A DNA stretch of 64,000 nt from NCBI GenBank assembly GCA_949126835.1, contig OX421498.1, positions 34,789,299 to 34,853,298 on the forward strand, in the 5' to 3' direction. This stretch comes from Anisus vortex (taxonomy: Eukaryota; Mollusca; Gastropoda; Planorbidae). Positions 1 to 11,092 of the stretch are shown here, one piece after another. The notes under the pieces were generated by a model. It was given only the letters and a program-made list of their open reading frames with translations. It searched no databases and was not told the origin of the DNA. The position numbers and the translations under genes are program-made. Position 1 is the stretch's first letter, and each line of letters begins with the position of its first letter.

Positions 1-372
1 TGACAAGGAGTGAGCAATGATACTAAAAATAGCGAAAAACATATTATAACGGGCATAAGCTAACGGTATGGTAAACGGACTGTAGTGATAGAGCAATATA
101 ATAAAAGGTAAGTGAAACATCATGACTAGTGTATCTGAAATCGCCAGTCCAGTGAGCAAAATACTGACAGATGACATCATGTTCTTGCGCGTGAGTACGA
201 TGATGTTAAGTATATTACCTATAACTCCCAACACACAGATAACCGGTGCAATATAAGAGAAGATTGGATAGTAGGTGACTCCAATTTTAACCCAAATACT
301 TTCACAGCACTCCTCGTAAGTCTCAGTATCCAGACCGGTGGAATTGATTGTGATATTATAAATCACAGGCAT
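1..372 (-). CDS. Srw/FMRFamide-receptor-like GPCR, 5' part (runs off window)
   Basis: An open frame of 124 codons starts at the ATG at 372 and is still open at the window edge. It matches the first third of the intact receptors at 11093-12118 and 32932-33951: an N-terminus with two glycosylation sequons (NIT, NST) and a Cys-Cys pair, TM1 with GN, TM2 with LAISD, and the start of TM3. The start is chosen because MPVI/MSVI begins all four copies. Class A GPCRs are plasma-membrane receptors signalling through G proteins; the ligand is unknown. No break is seen in the visible part, but the rest cannot be judged. This is the leftmost copy of the GPCR + Ig-exon cassette; its Ig exon (2600-2920) is broken. 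Confidence 0.85.
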   Translation of the reverse strand, partial: MPVIYNITINSTGLDTETYEECCESIWVKIGVTYYPIFSYIAPVICVLGVIGNILNIIVLTRKNMMSSVSILLTGLAISDTLVMMFHLPFIILLYHYSPFTIPLAYARYNMFFAIFSIIAHSLS

Positions 373-2599
373 GACTCACTCTTGAGTCAATATTTCAAAA
401 TAGCAGCATACATTGAACAGTCAAACACGCACAAGTCGACATTTTCATTCGATACATCTGTTTGCGTCTAAATAAAGCCAAAATAATATACAAGATGATA
501 ACTGGAATTGGTTTCTATAGAAAATGCGTAGCATTTAAAATTAAAACTGATTTTTGTTCACACATTACGAATAATCGTAGCTATATATTTCCTTAATGTA
601 ATATTAAAATCACAAACACTATTTTAACACTGAATAAATTAAACAAACTCGTAGACAAGTAGGATATATTGAAAAATTCAATTCCAATAAAACAATTAAC
701 GAATTTTCACAATAGTAGAGCCACCGCTTCATCAAAAACACAATTTACTTCTGTTTGAAATGAATTTGTGAACTAATTTGTAAAATGCCAATCAAGCCTG
801 GTGCCATCATAATATTTCACTTTTTTCCTCCAGCTCGACCAATAACTAGAGTATGAATATTTTACTGATGATGTATTTTCCATCTGATTAAATTTAGAAA
901 GAGATGATAAAAGTGCAGTTGCCACGGACGAAATAAGTTTAAAGATTTACCCTCTCTTTTTTTATTTTGTTCTGGCTCATCTTATTTTTTCTTTGCATGC
1001 TTATTTTTTCTATTACGTAAATATATCTTTCGTACCTCCATTTTATTTATAGAATCGTTCGCTAATCTACCTGACGATATTTTTCTCTGTCTCTCTTTCT
1101 CTCTCTCTCTCTCTGTCTCTCTCTCTCTCTCTCTTTCTCTCTCTATAATCTTTCCAACCCCATATTTGCATCTTGTTCACTTCTGTTGAATATAAAGGAA
1201 AAAACAATCCAATATAACATTGAAAGGGGTAAGCTATTCCTACATTTGTAAATGGCTGGAACAATGACCAAAAAAAAATGCAAATTATGGCATCTGCTAC
1301 ACCCAAACTAGATAAAAAGCAACGCCAACTCGCGGGAAAAAAATAGATTTTTTTAACGGACAGGGTATAACAGGTAGATGCAGCAGATTTTCTGTACCAT
1401 ATACATTTGAATCTGTAAAACGTGCCATAAAGGTAGAACTCCAGAAATTACATAACATGTGCTTCAGACAGCCCCCTCCCTGTCCAATTTTCCCCGGCAT
1501 AACTACTCACCACACAAACCCTCTCTCATTGACAAACTGTTATGTGTAAAACTGGTACAGCTTACAGCCACTGCGTAGTTTATCGTGTATAACAAACTCA
1601 TTTTGCCAGCGTCCAGAAGAGGAAAAATAATACTGCACCATCAAATATTTAACAAAAAAGTGAGTTTGAATTTCTTGGTTATGTTTCTTATATTATGTAA
1701 CAGACGATACTTCTGTTCCAGAAATTACGTAGCTCTTGAACAGCCGTGATCTGGATTTTTGTTTTTCATGATATTTTTTTAGTAACCCATATCATGCCCA
1801 AATGCCACAAGGGAAGAAAGTTACATTATAGGCTACAAGTGTGTCCGCGTTAGAACCTACGCATATGAGACTGTTCTTGAGAAATAGTGTAGTTATTCGT
1901 TTTCAACATAATTGTAGAAAAATATAGGTAAATAGGTTACAGAAATGTACAAAGAAAAATAAAGTCACAAATAATTATATCGGTATTGTGTAGAAGTTTA
2001 TTTCATTTATTTGGTAAACATCTATAGTCACAAAATATTTTTTTTTTTAGGTTCTTGTTCTGAAAACATATATGTTGATCTTTCAATGTAAACAACGGAA
2101 TCGTCAGAAATATTCCACTGATCTTAAATACCATTTTTAGCTGGAAGTAAAGAAAGAAAAAAGTTCAGCATAATGTGTCATTTAAATAAGTAGTGTAGTA
2201 GATTTAATGCAAAACCAGCCGGATTTACATCCATCGAGGCCCTATGATAGTCTCATAGACATACTTCCCTTCTTTCAAATATCCAAATACCAAGTGTAGA
2301 TAATTTTATAAAAACGTTAACTGATATAATATAAAAGACACAGAAATAATCAAAGAAAAAAATTAAAGAAAGAAAATAATTTTAGCCCAAACAAAAAAAT
2401 ATTATAATATGACATCACTAGAAGGTTTCGTAAATATATCAGTAGATGTTAAATACATCTTTTTCGGAAAAGAAACGAAGGATGTCAATGATTTTTATAA
2501 AAGTTTACCCAGAATTTAGAGGATCTAATCTTAAAACCTAATTAGCTTCTATGTAAAATCATGTTAAAGTTATTTATATAAGTTCACCACTCTACGTAC
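373..2599. other. Shared flank between GPCR copy 1 and its Ig exon
   Basis: This non-coding stretch aligns by eye with 12119-12970, 16366-20480 and 33952-37370, showing that the GPCR and the Ig exon were duplicated as one cassette. It includes a CT microsatellite at about 1083-1144. Small open frames here (for example 1297-1500) have counterparts in the other copies, but those diverge at the protein level at least as much as the surrounding DNA, so no gene is called. Confidence 0.6.
1083..1144. repeat. CT microsatellite
   Basis: An imperfect (CT)n/(TCTG) tract at the same position in the cassette as the CT/CTAT tract at 17205-17360 in copy 3. Confidence 0.85.
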
Positions 2600-2920
2600 C
2601 GGAAATAGTTAAACGCACGCTGGTCTTTTTATCATAACATCCAGTCACATGACTTGTTTTGCAGATACACGTCTAACCTTTCATAGACTTGGAGTTGACA
2701 ATGCCTGGAAGCAACGCACTGGTGGCGCCGCGCACAGAGGTTGTCTTCCGATACCCGCTGGTGAGCGTGACGCTCTGGACGCCCGGCATGCCCTCCCCCC
2801 CCCTCGGGACTCGACAGGAGACCTTGAGAGTGGTGCCAGCTATCAAAGGTGCGCTGACAAGGCTGGTGCCGTTGTAGGTTCTGCTGTTGATGGTTGTTTC
2901 TAGAAAATTTCTAGGAGGTT
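2600..2920 (-). pseudogene. Ig-domain exon, cassette copy 1 (broken)
   Basis: Read leftward from an ACAG acceptor (2922-2921) to a CCG|GTACGT donor (2599), this is the same Ig exon as 37376-37687 and 20492-20803, phase 1 at both ends. It is 321 nt against 312 nt because a run of nine G (about 2794-2802) and its surroundings add three codons without shifting the frame. Two lesions break it: a CAG (Gln) codon became TAG at 2673-2675, just before the F-strand Cys, and the internal LTC Cys is Ser. The splice sites remain intact. It could still be spliced into RNA but would truncate the protein. Confidence 0.8.
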
Positions 2921-3659
2921 CTGTGTAATAAACAAATTAAAGATAAATATCAAGAAAAAAACTCTAGACCTACTCATATACGTTTGAAAAAAATCTAAGC
3001 GCAAAGGCATATGACTAACTATTTAACTATATATCTAAATATCTATCTATCTAACTATTTAGCCCTATATTGCATGAATTTAGGTTTCAAGTTCAAAAAA
3101 TTTTTCATTGTGTTTTTTGTTCTTCTAATGGATAAAGAAAAAAAATTTGTTCAGAGTATAATCCAAAAAAAGTGATATTTAGTGTTGATTTTGGTTGTTG
3201 CATTTTTGCAACTGTGTGCAACCGAGCAACTTTTTTTACAGAAGGCATCACAATGTCAAAAATTAAATAATTGCTATTTTACACAAATTTACAACCACAA
3301 TGACAACAATTACATTTGAACATGATTATACAAAGATTTTGAAGTCTTTTGTGAGGTATTTTATTAAAATAAGTTATAAAAAAGGTTTATAGCTCATATT
3401 CATTTATAGGTAAAAATATAAAAATTTTCATACTGACATAATGCTACTACAAAGAATTATCAACACATAGATTCTGAATAATTTTGGCATGCACAAATAA
3501 AAATAATTCAAACGAAAGGAATGAGAAAATTATAATAATACTAAATTATTAGTTATTCAATAACTTGTTTTAGAGAACTAAAAAAAACATTAGTAAGAAA
3601 ATTAGCGGATATGACATTTTGTTGTCTCGGAACACACACTTCTGTTATTTGACTGGTGA

Positions 3660-4137
3660 CTGCAGGCAATTTAGTCGTCAAATCTTCATCGGATAACAAC
3701 ACCTTCCAAAGAAGTCCTCGGCTTGACTGGGTGGTTCCTCTGGTTCAATACAATCATTATTGATCTCAACATCTGATTCTGCATCTTTATAGAAAAAAAA
3801 ACACAATGATTTATAATAGGAACTAAAACTACTAAATGTACTTATTTATTTTAGTTTTACAGACATTCCTTCCAGATAGAAGATAATTAGATCTATGTCC
3901 ACTAGGCCCAAAACTCCTGCAGGGTGGTAGAAATTGGTGGGCGGCAGAGATGGAACCCGCGACGTGTCGGTTGACAATCCGGTGAACTATAAATATATAT
4001 TACACAATAGAATAAAACTAACATGAATTTAAATTTACCTTCAATCACCTTTTCGGTATGGAAACTGTTCAATACTGGTATCTTAGTCCAATGACGCATC
4101 ATTATCAGACAACTCAAAGTCTTCGGTGTCCGAATGC
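3660..4137 (-). pseudogene. Possible transposase N-terminus remnant (acidic)
   Basis: On the minus strand from about 4137 an ATG opens an acidic peptide (MHSDTEDFELSDNDASLD), then an in-frame TAA, then DTSIEQFPYRKGD up to a donor-like GTAAAT near 4038. A second acidic segment (DAESDVEINNDCIEPEEPP) runs from about 3785 to 3665. Acidic Asp/Glu/Ser-rich N-termini are common in piggyBac-type transposases, and it sits inside an element with piggyBac-like ends. No catalytic DDD region is visible, so identification is weak. A SINE fragment lies between the two pieces. Confidence 0.3.
3898..3988 (-). mobile_element. tRNA-derived SINE fragment (family S1)
   Basis: This matches, in reverse orientation, the head and middle of the SINE at 38025-38290: a B-box-like CGGGTTCCATC, the CAGGAGTTTTGGG motif and the anticodon-arm part. 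It lacks the A-box end and the 3' tail. Confidence 0.65.
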
Positions 4138-4344
4138 ATTTCCCTCAAAACAATGGAATAGTTAATAGTATTTTTTTCCTATAAAAGACCTTGGGTTCCA
4201 TAATGCAAGCCTAATTAAAAATAATAATAGCAAATAATTAGACATATATATATATATATACTAAAATTAATATAGGTTAATATAGATTACCTGTATAGAT
4301 ATTTAAGTCTAGGCCTAACTAGGCCTGTCATTTATTACTAATAA

Positions 4345-5874
4345 GGGGCTGTCCATAAAGTATGTCACGCTCCAGAGGGGGGGAGGGGGTGTAAGAAAGT
4401 GTGACAGTTTGTGACAGGGGGGGAGGGGAGGTCAGGCCATGTGTGACGTCACACATTTTTTTTTAAAATTTTATTTCTAATTTATTTTTTTTATTTTTTT
4501 AGTAGAATTTAATAGCTTTAAAAATAATTATAACAAATTTTGTAAAACATTTGAATTAGTTTTGTGTCAAAAAAGCAGGAAATGCGTAGCGCCTGAATAT
4601 GTGGTTCACGATTCCTCTCGCTAGGAGTGCTAGTATGCTGTTGCGAATCCTTATTGTATGTATAGCCTTGCTTTCGTCATGCCGGAAGTATTATTATTTC
4701 TATGTTGTCCGCTGCATAATTATGTCACTGGGCGAAGCTCATCATTCAACGTTTTACCTTCGAGATTCTCTCCTCCTCCAATCCCAATCAACCAAACAAC
4801 TGATGTACTCAAAGCGTCAGAAAGAGTAGATGCAGATTCTCATAAATTTCCGTCATTGTTTGTGACACAAACTCTCAAATTTGATGACATTTTGTTTTAG
4901 ATCAACAGAAGTCTTCAAAGTAAAACCATATGATATTTAATTTATTGTCCATCTTTGCAGACCAGCTAACTTGATCAAATCGGCAAAGTATGTCACTTAT
5001 ACTTTGCCTCACAAACAATGTTGAAGATGCGTGCAGGACAACACAGAGCTCGGGCTCGGGAGAATGTGCCAAACCCAAATTGTTCCAGAATCAACTCAGA
5101 TAAAGCGCATCCGTCTTTTGAGAATCGCAGTTAGAAGGCAAAGAGAACTCATGGCAGTTATTGCCAGAAGAGAAAATGCACATTCAGAGGATGTTGAGTG
5201 GCTAGATGAGAATGAAGTTTATCTGTCTGGAATTATCCTTCCAGGAAACGCTGATGGTGAAAGATTAATGCCAGTCACTTCACCATGGATGGATGATGTC
5301 CAGTGATATTTTTTAATTAAACATAATTCACAGTTCCATAATAAACAGATTCAATATTGCACATAATTTGTCAATCCAGTCGTTTTTAGTAAATTTTTTT
5401 TCTTTTTATTATTTAATCACTGGGTGAGGTCAAGTTTCGCTAATATCTACTTCTTATCCTGTGTAAAAAGATTGCATAATCGGAAGATTTTTTAAAAAGC
5501 AGCAGATAAATGATGTGTATTATATAATTGTCTAGTCTAATTTTTGCAGTTTTTGTTTTCAAATTCAATATAGAATGAGTTACTGCTTCAATGAATAACT
5601 GTGACAACTGTTGACAATTAATTATTCTACTATTAAAGTCATTTTAATAATGTGATAGTTAGTCTATTTTAAGTGGAAATTGTTATATTTTAATACTGTT
5701 TAATAGTGAAGTGTGTTTTACATTACGTTTTAAATAGGTGTTATTTTTTTTTTAATTCGAAAGTGTGACGTACTTTAGGCGGGGGGGTCCGAGATTTGTG
5801 ACAGTTTGTGACAGGGAGGGGGGAGGGGGTTAAAACTGGTCGAAAATAGCGTGACGTACTTTATGGACGGCCCC
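4345..5874. mobile_element. Nested 1.53-kb TIR transposon, TSD TAA
   Basis: It begins GGGGCTGTCCATAAAGTA and ends with the inverted counterpart TACTTTATGGACGGCCCC. The inverted repeats are about 26 bp with two mismatches. Flanking TAA at 4342-4344 and 5875-5877 fits a 3-bp duplication, as in PIF/Harbinger elements. Both ends also carry a G-rich tract with a GTGACAGTTTGTGACAGGG motif in direct orientation. It sits within the piggyBac-like element, so it inserted later. No transposase domain is recognisable; a 91-codon plus-strand ORF lies at 5031-5306. Confidence 0.65.
5031..5306 (+). CDS. Unrecognised 91-aa ORF inside nested TIR element
   Basis: A 91-codon ORF inside the TIR element at 4345-5874, rich in Arg/Glu in its first half and ending in a stop 13 bases before a run of T. 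No motif is recognised. Its position suggests a remnant of an element-encoded protein, but it could be a chance ORF. It is kept only because it is one of the few G+C-richer open frames in the element. Confidence 0.2.
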   Translation: MQDNTELGLGRMCQTQIVPESTQIKRIRLLRIAVRRQRELMAVIARRENAHSEDVEWLDENEVYLSGIILPGNADGERLMPVTSPWMDDVQ

Positions 5875-6473
5875 TAACTAATAATAACAATAAATAAATA
5901 AAAAGACCTATAGCCTATATTTAACTATTTTTACTGAATTATATTATAAAAAGAACAAAATTAAGATATATAATTGATTATTTGGACCTTATTTACTTTA
6001 TATTATAATATAATAACTATAAAGAACGTTATATTTAGAAAAGGGGGTGTGGCACTATGTCGTGTAATCTCAATTTTTTTTTAGCTCAGTTGCATGGAGT
6101 TGTGATTTTACAACATACAAAGTTACTGCTATAATATGAAAAGTATAAGGAAATAACACAAAAATAACTTCTTTTTGCATTGAGATATGAGTTTACTTTA
6201 AAAAAAAAATGTTTGAAGTGTAAAACTACATGTTAAATATAATAAATGATGCAAAGATTACTTACTGTATCGGACCACCATAGCAACGCTTGTAAAAATG
6301 TAAAATGAGACTAAAATAACTTTTATATAAATGAGTTCTTGTATGATTTATGTACAATACTGCCTCGGGAACGAAACAAAACAAAATATTGCAGAAAAAA
6401 CGTAAGAAAAATATAAAAATTATGTATGTAAACCAGTGTTGTAAAAATACAACTGTATGCAATATAGGGTTAG

Positions 6474-8456
6474 CTATCTATCTAACTACCTAACTACCCA
6501 TCCATTTATCTAACTAACTACCTATTAATCTAACTATCTATCTATCCATCCATTTATCTAACTACCTACCTACCTATCTATCTAACAGTCCACATGTATT
6601 TCAGTTTTGCTTTTTAAATTACACATAATGATGAACTAGAGATTAAAACATTATAATTTGTTAACAAACCTTTAAATTTAAAACAAATATATATTTTTTT
6701 AATACTTAATATTATTAAAAAGTTATAGGCTTAAAACTTTATAACAAATTTTAAAGCATAAGTATAATAGTAAGAAAAAGTGATTAAAAATGTAATCAAC
6801 TTTTCCATTTTTTAAAAACTTATTTCATAACAATTTGTCACCACAGACATTAAGATAACAACTAAATAGCCTACAACATTTCTTATTTAATGTGAAACAA
6901 GACGTTCTATAATTTAGAATTGTCAATTTTTAGGATTACGATTCCAACAATCGGGAATTCATTTACTTACAAAAAACTCTCTATGAAACTATTAATAAAC
7001 TGTAAACTGCCCCACATTAAAATACATTATATGTTATTTATACTTACTGCCTGCGTTTTGTAGAACTTATTTATTGGGCGTTCGCGCAGAATGGCAAAGG
7101 AGAGCATGATACAACTCTAGATTTTATTTTACTAAAAAAAACACAAAATTCTTAATTACTCTCCCGGACTATAAAGGAAGTTAATATATTGATTTATGTG
7201 ATCAAATCTGACCTGAATTTACAACCCTCCCTATTGTCAATTAAACTTAAACGAACAAAAAAAGTACTAAAAGTCATTTTCTCTCTCGCTAATTTTAGAA
7301 AAAACAATCCTTTTATTTTTTAACTATAGCTATCATTAGAAATGTAATAATATATTAATAGAAAATTGAAGTGCAATTTAACGAATCTCTTGGCTGCTCT
7401 CGTGAGATTTTACAAGAAAAGGGGGACAATACATTCAAAGCTTTATTATCATTTCATTAGAAACCGACTAAATTTGATAAGTTGCTTCCCTCAAAAAGTG
7501 GTATATCGTCATTACACATATTAAGGGGGAACGGGACTGAGTAGGGGGGGGGGCATATTTGGCATATTTTTTCAAAAATAGAGTTGTTTATTTTTTGTTA
7601 AAAATAGCTTGTTAAACCTAATTGTAACAAAAATGCATCAAATAAAATAAAAAAAATGACGGTTTTGTACTGAAATATTGAGTTTGAAATGTGGGTGTCG
7701 ACTCAATTTCTTTGTCGATTCTTTGCCTTTAAATGGGTTTTTCTCAATATGTGTTTTTTTGTTGTTTTTGTGCTATGATAATTGTAAAATAATTAGAAGC
7801 ATTCAAGATAATATGTTGCAATTTGGTATGTAGCTTTATATATTATATCTAGAGGTACTAGATTGAGTTTTAAGGTGAATGTATAATTAGTTTGTCTGTA
7901 AAATGTATTAAAAGAAAAAAAAAATCATGAATTTTATACAAAATTCCAATACTAAAATTAAAAATTCATTAAAAAAATATTTTCTAAAATATTTAATTAA
8001 AATTGTGTCTAGTACCTAAAATGTTAACAGTACTACATAAAAACACTATTGAAACCAAAATATCTATAATACTTTTTAAAATTGTATAACTTTTGTAATG
8101 ACTATTTTTTTTCAAAATGGCGGCCGTAACCATGGCAACCATGTTTTTGTCATACAAATTACTTATATCTTTATCAAGGCCACTCAAGATATATATGTAT
8201 ATGCAATTAAAAATCATTTTGGTCCAGTAATAACTGAATTAAATGTTTCAGTCCCATTCCACACAATTTATTTTGTTCGTTGTTTTTACAGTGTGAGCTT
8301 TAGATTCGGTAAACAAAATGTAAGCTTAATGTAAAAACTAATTTTCCTTACCTTGACCTTGAGTAATTTATTCTCTTACTTTTTCTTTTTCTTTTTCTTT
8401 CCACAGAAACTCAACCACCTGAAGAACATCTTTGTCACATTCACAATGATGTAGTG
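6474..8456. other. Ig-exon upstream flank, then unassigned AT-rich DNA
   Basis: 6474 to about 7330 aligns with 20930-21715 of cassette copy 3, including the ATCT-rich run and the CAATCGGGAATTC segment near 6950 and 21355. To the right of about 7330 the similarity ends. 7330-8456 is AT-rich with G runs near 7545; no gene, repeat family or RNA is recognised. Confidence 0.5.
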
Positions 8457-8669
8457 CAGGGGTTGGCAAACTTTTGTTAATGGTGTGCCAATGAAGAATT
8501 TCTAATTCATTCAGCGTGCCAACAGCATAAAAATCATCGTACTCTAGCACTCAATTTCTTGATTTCTTGTAAAGAGCATTGTATCGCCTTTTTGTTGTTT
8601 TTCCGCGTGCCTTTGAAAATATCTCTGAGTGCCGAGTATGGCACGCTTTCCGTAAGTTGTCGACCCGTG
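8457..8669. mobile_element. hAT-type MITE (~213 bp)
   Basis: The left end CAGGGGTTGGCAAACTTTT and the right end (reverse complement CACGGGTCGACAACTTACG) are diverged inverted repeats of the CAGGGGTCGGCAAC type seen in hAT elements. Each is followed internally by a GTGCCA motif. The flanks ATGTAGTG and GTGTAGCG match at 6 of 8 bases, compatible with a decayed 8-bp duplication. It has no coding capacity. Confidence 0.55.
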
Positions 8670-8824
8670 GTGTAGCGTATGCATGTGAGTATGTTTGTGT
8701 GTGTGTGCATTTGACAACTTCTTTACAAATAAGTTGTAATGCGGACTATTGTCACGATTTGTATCTATAACACAAAGACGTGATAGTGTGATTATGGTAA
8801 GGTAATTTAATATTACTAAGACTA

Positions 8825-9034
8825 TGGTAATGGTAATGGTAATTTATATAGCGCTTCTATCCATGCTATTTTAGCATGCTCAGTGCGCTCTAGAAGACTA
8901 TTAATCTGAGAGAGGTTTCACTGCTGCCGGTTAAGCGCATGTGATAACAACTCAATATTAACGTCATCTAGTCCCAAAACTCCTGTAGGGCGACAGGGAT
9001 CTGCCGGTGGCGGGGCTCGAACCCGCGACGTGTC
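8825..9034 (-). mobile_element. tRNA-derived SINE (family S1), 5'-truncated
   Basis: Reverse complement of the SINE at 38025-38290. The tail (a GGTAAT repeat next to TTTATATAGCGCTTC) is at left and the B box (GGGCTCGAACCCGCG on this strand) is at right. The element ends at about 9034 within the tRNA head, before the A box, so it is 5' truncated. From 9035 to about 9660 nothing recognisable is seen. Confidence 0.75.
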
Positions 9035-9667
9035 AAGTGGTTTTTTACAATATCAAGAAATAGCTTATTACAATCAGATTTGAAAGTTTCTTTTTAAACT
9101 TGATCAATAACATTGCCAACATCAAAAGGTTTAGGACCAGAAATTTATTGATTTAAAATAATTTGTAGTTTTATTTATCGTCTTCTGAAAATATGGGTAT
9201 AACGACAATCATTATCCCTGAATATTATTGTATACAAGTAGTTTCTTATTATGTATAGATAAATAAATAATTCCACCCGGTCAATGAATTCCCATGTTCA
9301 ATGGCATATCTTAAGCTAAATAAGGTTGTACAATTACCCATATTTATTTAATAAGAAAGTAAGAAACTCTACACATAGGATGGACGTTTTATGCAATAAT
9401 TGAATGTAAACTAGGGAAGACCGGTTGCACTTCCAGTATTAATTTCTATCTAATTAGTAGCATTTGTTTTGATACGAAATAATCGTCTCTATCCACAGCC
9501 TTCTTATATATAGATTTGGGAAATAGATCCTTGTGTTTATTACGTACAAGTTAACATTTAAAAATATATTTTTTAGTCTCTAATGGAACGCCAACATAGG
9601 CCTATTTATTCTTAATTGGATCAACTGTATTTCTGTTTTTGTCTCTGTTCTTATAATGACAGACTAA

Positions 9668-11092
9668 TTTAAATTCCTATACGAAGGCAGCCAATATCAT
9701 TATGTAGACAATTTGTTTTTACGACGGCTAGACCTCGCCTTAGTTACAAAGATTTACGCATTTTATACATTTTCAACTTGATAGACATAGTCTCCGCCCC
9801 TGGTGTATAACTCTTAAATAAAACGGACGTGTACAGTGCAAAATGGAATCGGGAATTCCGAAAAGAAGTCATTCGAGTCATCAAAAAGCAGAAATATTAA
9901 AGCAAGCAGTTCAACTTATTATAGTCTTTGATCATATTTTGAAATAACGTTGGCCAGTGAAGAGCAAGTAGCGATCATGCAATTTCAGCTTGACCATTGA
10001 GAAATAATATAACAGGTTAAGCTTTTACAGCATCTGACCATTTTAAAAAGTCTACATCTAGTCTACGTTCTGTTCAAAACGTCCTTGTAAAGGAGTTATT
10101 ATATAAACAAGACGTATTCAACAGGCGGGCTGCGGGCCACAACTCGGTCTGTCAAAGCCTTTTTTTAGTCTGGACCCAAGAGTGCTTCGAATGACACTTT
10201 TAAATTTAAATTTTCTTCATATTGCAAAATGTAAATAGGCCTAAATGTTTAGAATGTGTGACCCAAATTGCTGTATCAAATCCCTTTTTATGGCTCAATA
10301 ACGAAAAAATGGCGCACATCCTGACTTCAAACAATTGCGACACAGACATTTATTTATCTATCTATATTTAAATCTCCCATTCTGGACTACTTTTGTATCA
10401 GTACGCGCGGGTAATAAGTTTCTTTTGGTTTCTTTACTTGCGCTTACTTAAAGAAAGTAATTACTCAATAAGAGAAAACTCAATGTGAACCTCTAATATC
10501 TTTATTACATATACAAAAAATGCATTATCTTAATTTAAAATGTAGCCGTAGAATATTTCCAAACTTTGCCATTATCTTTTCAGGCCCATGGGTGCCAAAA
10601 GCTATTAGTAGACCAGTATATACCAATTTGCAATTATTTTATAATGTTTATGATTAATTAATGAACATTTTCTAGTTTAACCCATATGCCTATATTTGAA
10701 AATTTTATGCTGTAAAAATATATAGTTATAAAAAATTAAATATTGTAAGTTTAAGCGTCATCAGAAAAAGTAAAAGTGTATGTATGTAAAAGGATCATCA
10801 GAAATTGTAACGTGTAAGGTTTCACTAGAAATCTAAAAGTGTAATTAAAAATGTAAAATTGTCATTAACATGGAAAAGTGCAATTATAAATGTAAAAGTG
10901 TCATTAAAAATGTAAAATTGTCATCACAAATGTGAAAGTTTTACTAGCAATATAAAAGTGTCATTAGTAAATAAACTTACAACCTAGTTAACTACACAAC
11001 TTTAACTTAAAATGTATAAACTATTTTTTACAATATCATCAAAATAGCTAGTTTTTTTTTCGCAATCCAATGTTATGTTAACAACCAATGTC
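9668..11092. other. Shared left block and 3' flank of GPCR copy 2
   Basis: 9668-9830 aligns with 15369-15530 and 30895-31000. 9822-11092 aligns with 31610-32931, showing the block belongs to the duplicated cassette. It contains the right half of the MITE complete at 31428-31717, and the 3' minisatellite at 10757-10975. No coding exon is seen. Confidence 0.6.
10757..10975. repeat. Short minisatellite downstream of GPCR copy 2
   Basis: About ten degenerate copies of a ~20-bp unit close to AAATGTAAAAGTGTCATNA lie 120-340 bases past the GPCR stop codon. An equivalent array occupies 32548-32820 behind the other intact receptor. The position fits a 3' UTR or immediate downstream DNA. Confidence 0.75.

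Larger units (their letters stand above)
3063..6469. mobile_element. PiggyBac-like DNA transposon, defective, 3.4 kb
   Basis: The element interrupts a stretch that continues uninterrupted in cassette copy 3 (about 20900-20990). Its ends are perfect 13-bp inverted repeats, CCCTATATTGCAT at 3063-3075 and its complement at 6457-6469. Both ends are flanked by TTAG (3059-3062 and 6470-6473). A 13-bp TIR beginning CCC next to a TTA-type 4-bp duplication resembles the piggyBac superfamily, whose usual target is TTAA; the G is unusual. A subterminal palindrome (around 3196-3235) is also present. The interior contains an acidic reading-frame remnant on the minus strand, a SINE fragment and a second nested TIR element. 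Superfamily assignment is inferred from ends only. Confidence 0.6.

Noticed and set aside
1297..1500. Small minus-strand frame with a counterpart at 35459-35647
   Set aside because: The two differ in protein at least as much as in DNA, and copy 3 has no open version. This is shared ancestry of the flank rather than a conserved exon.
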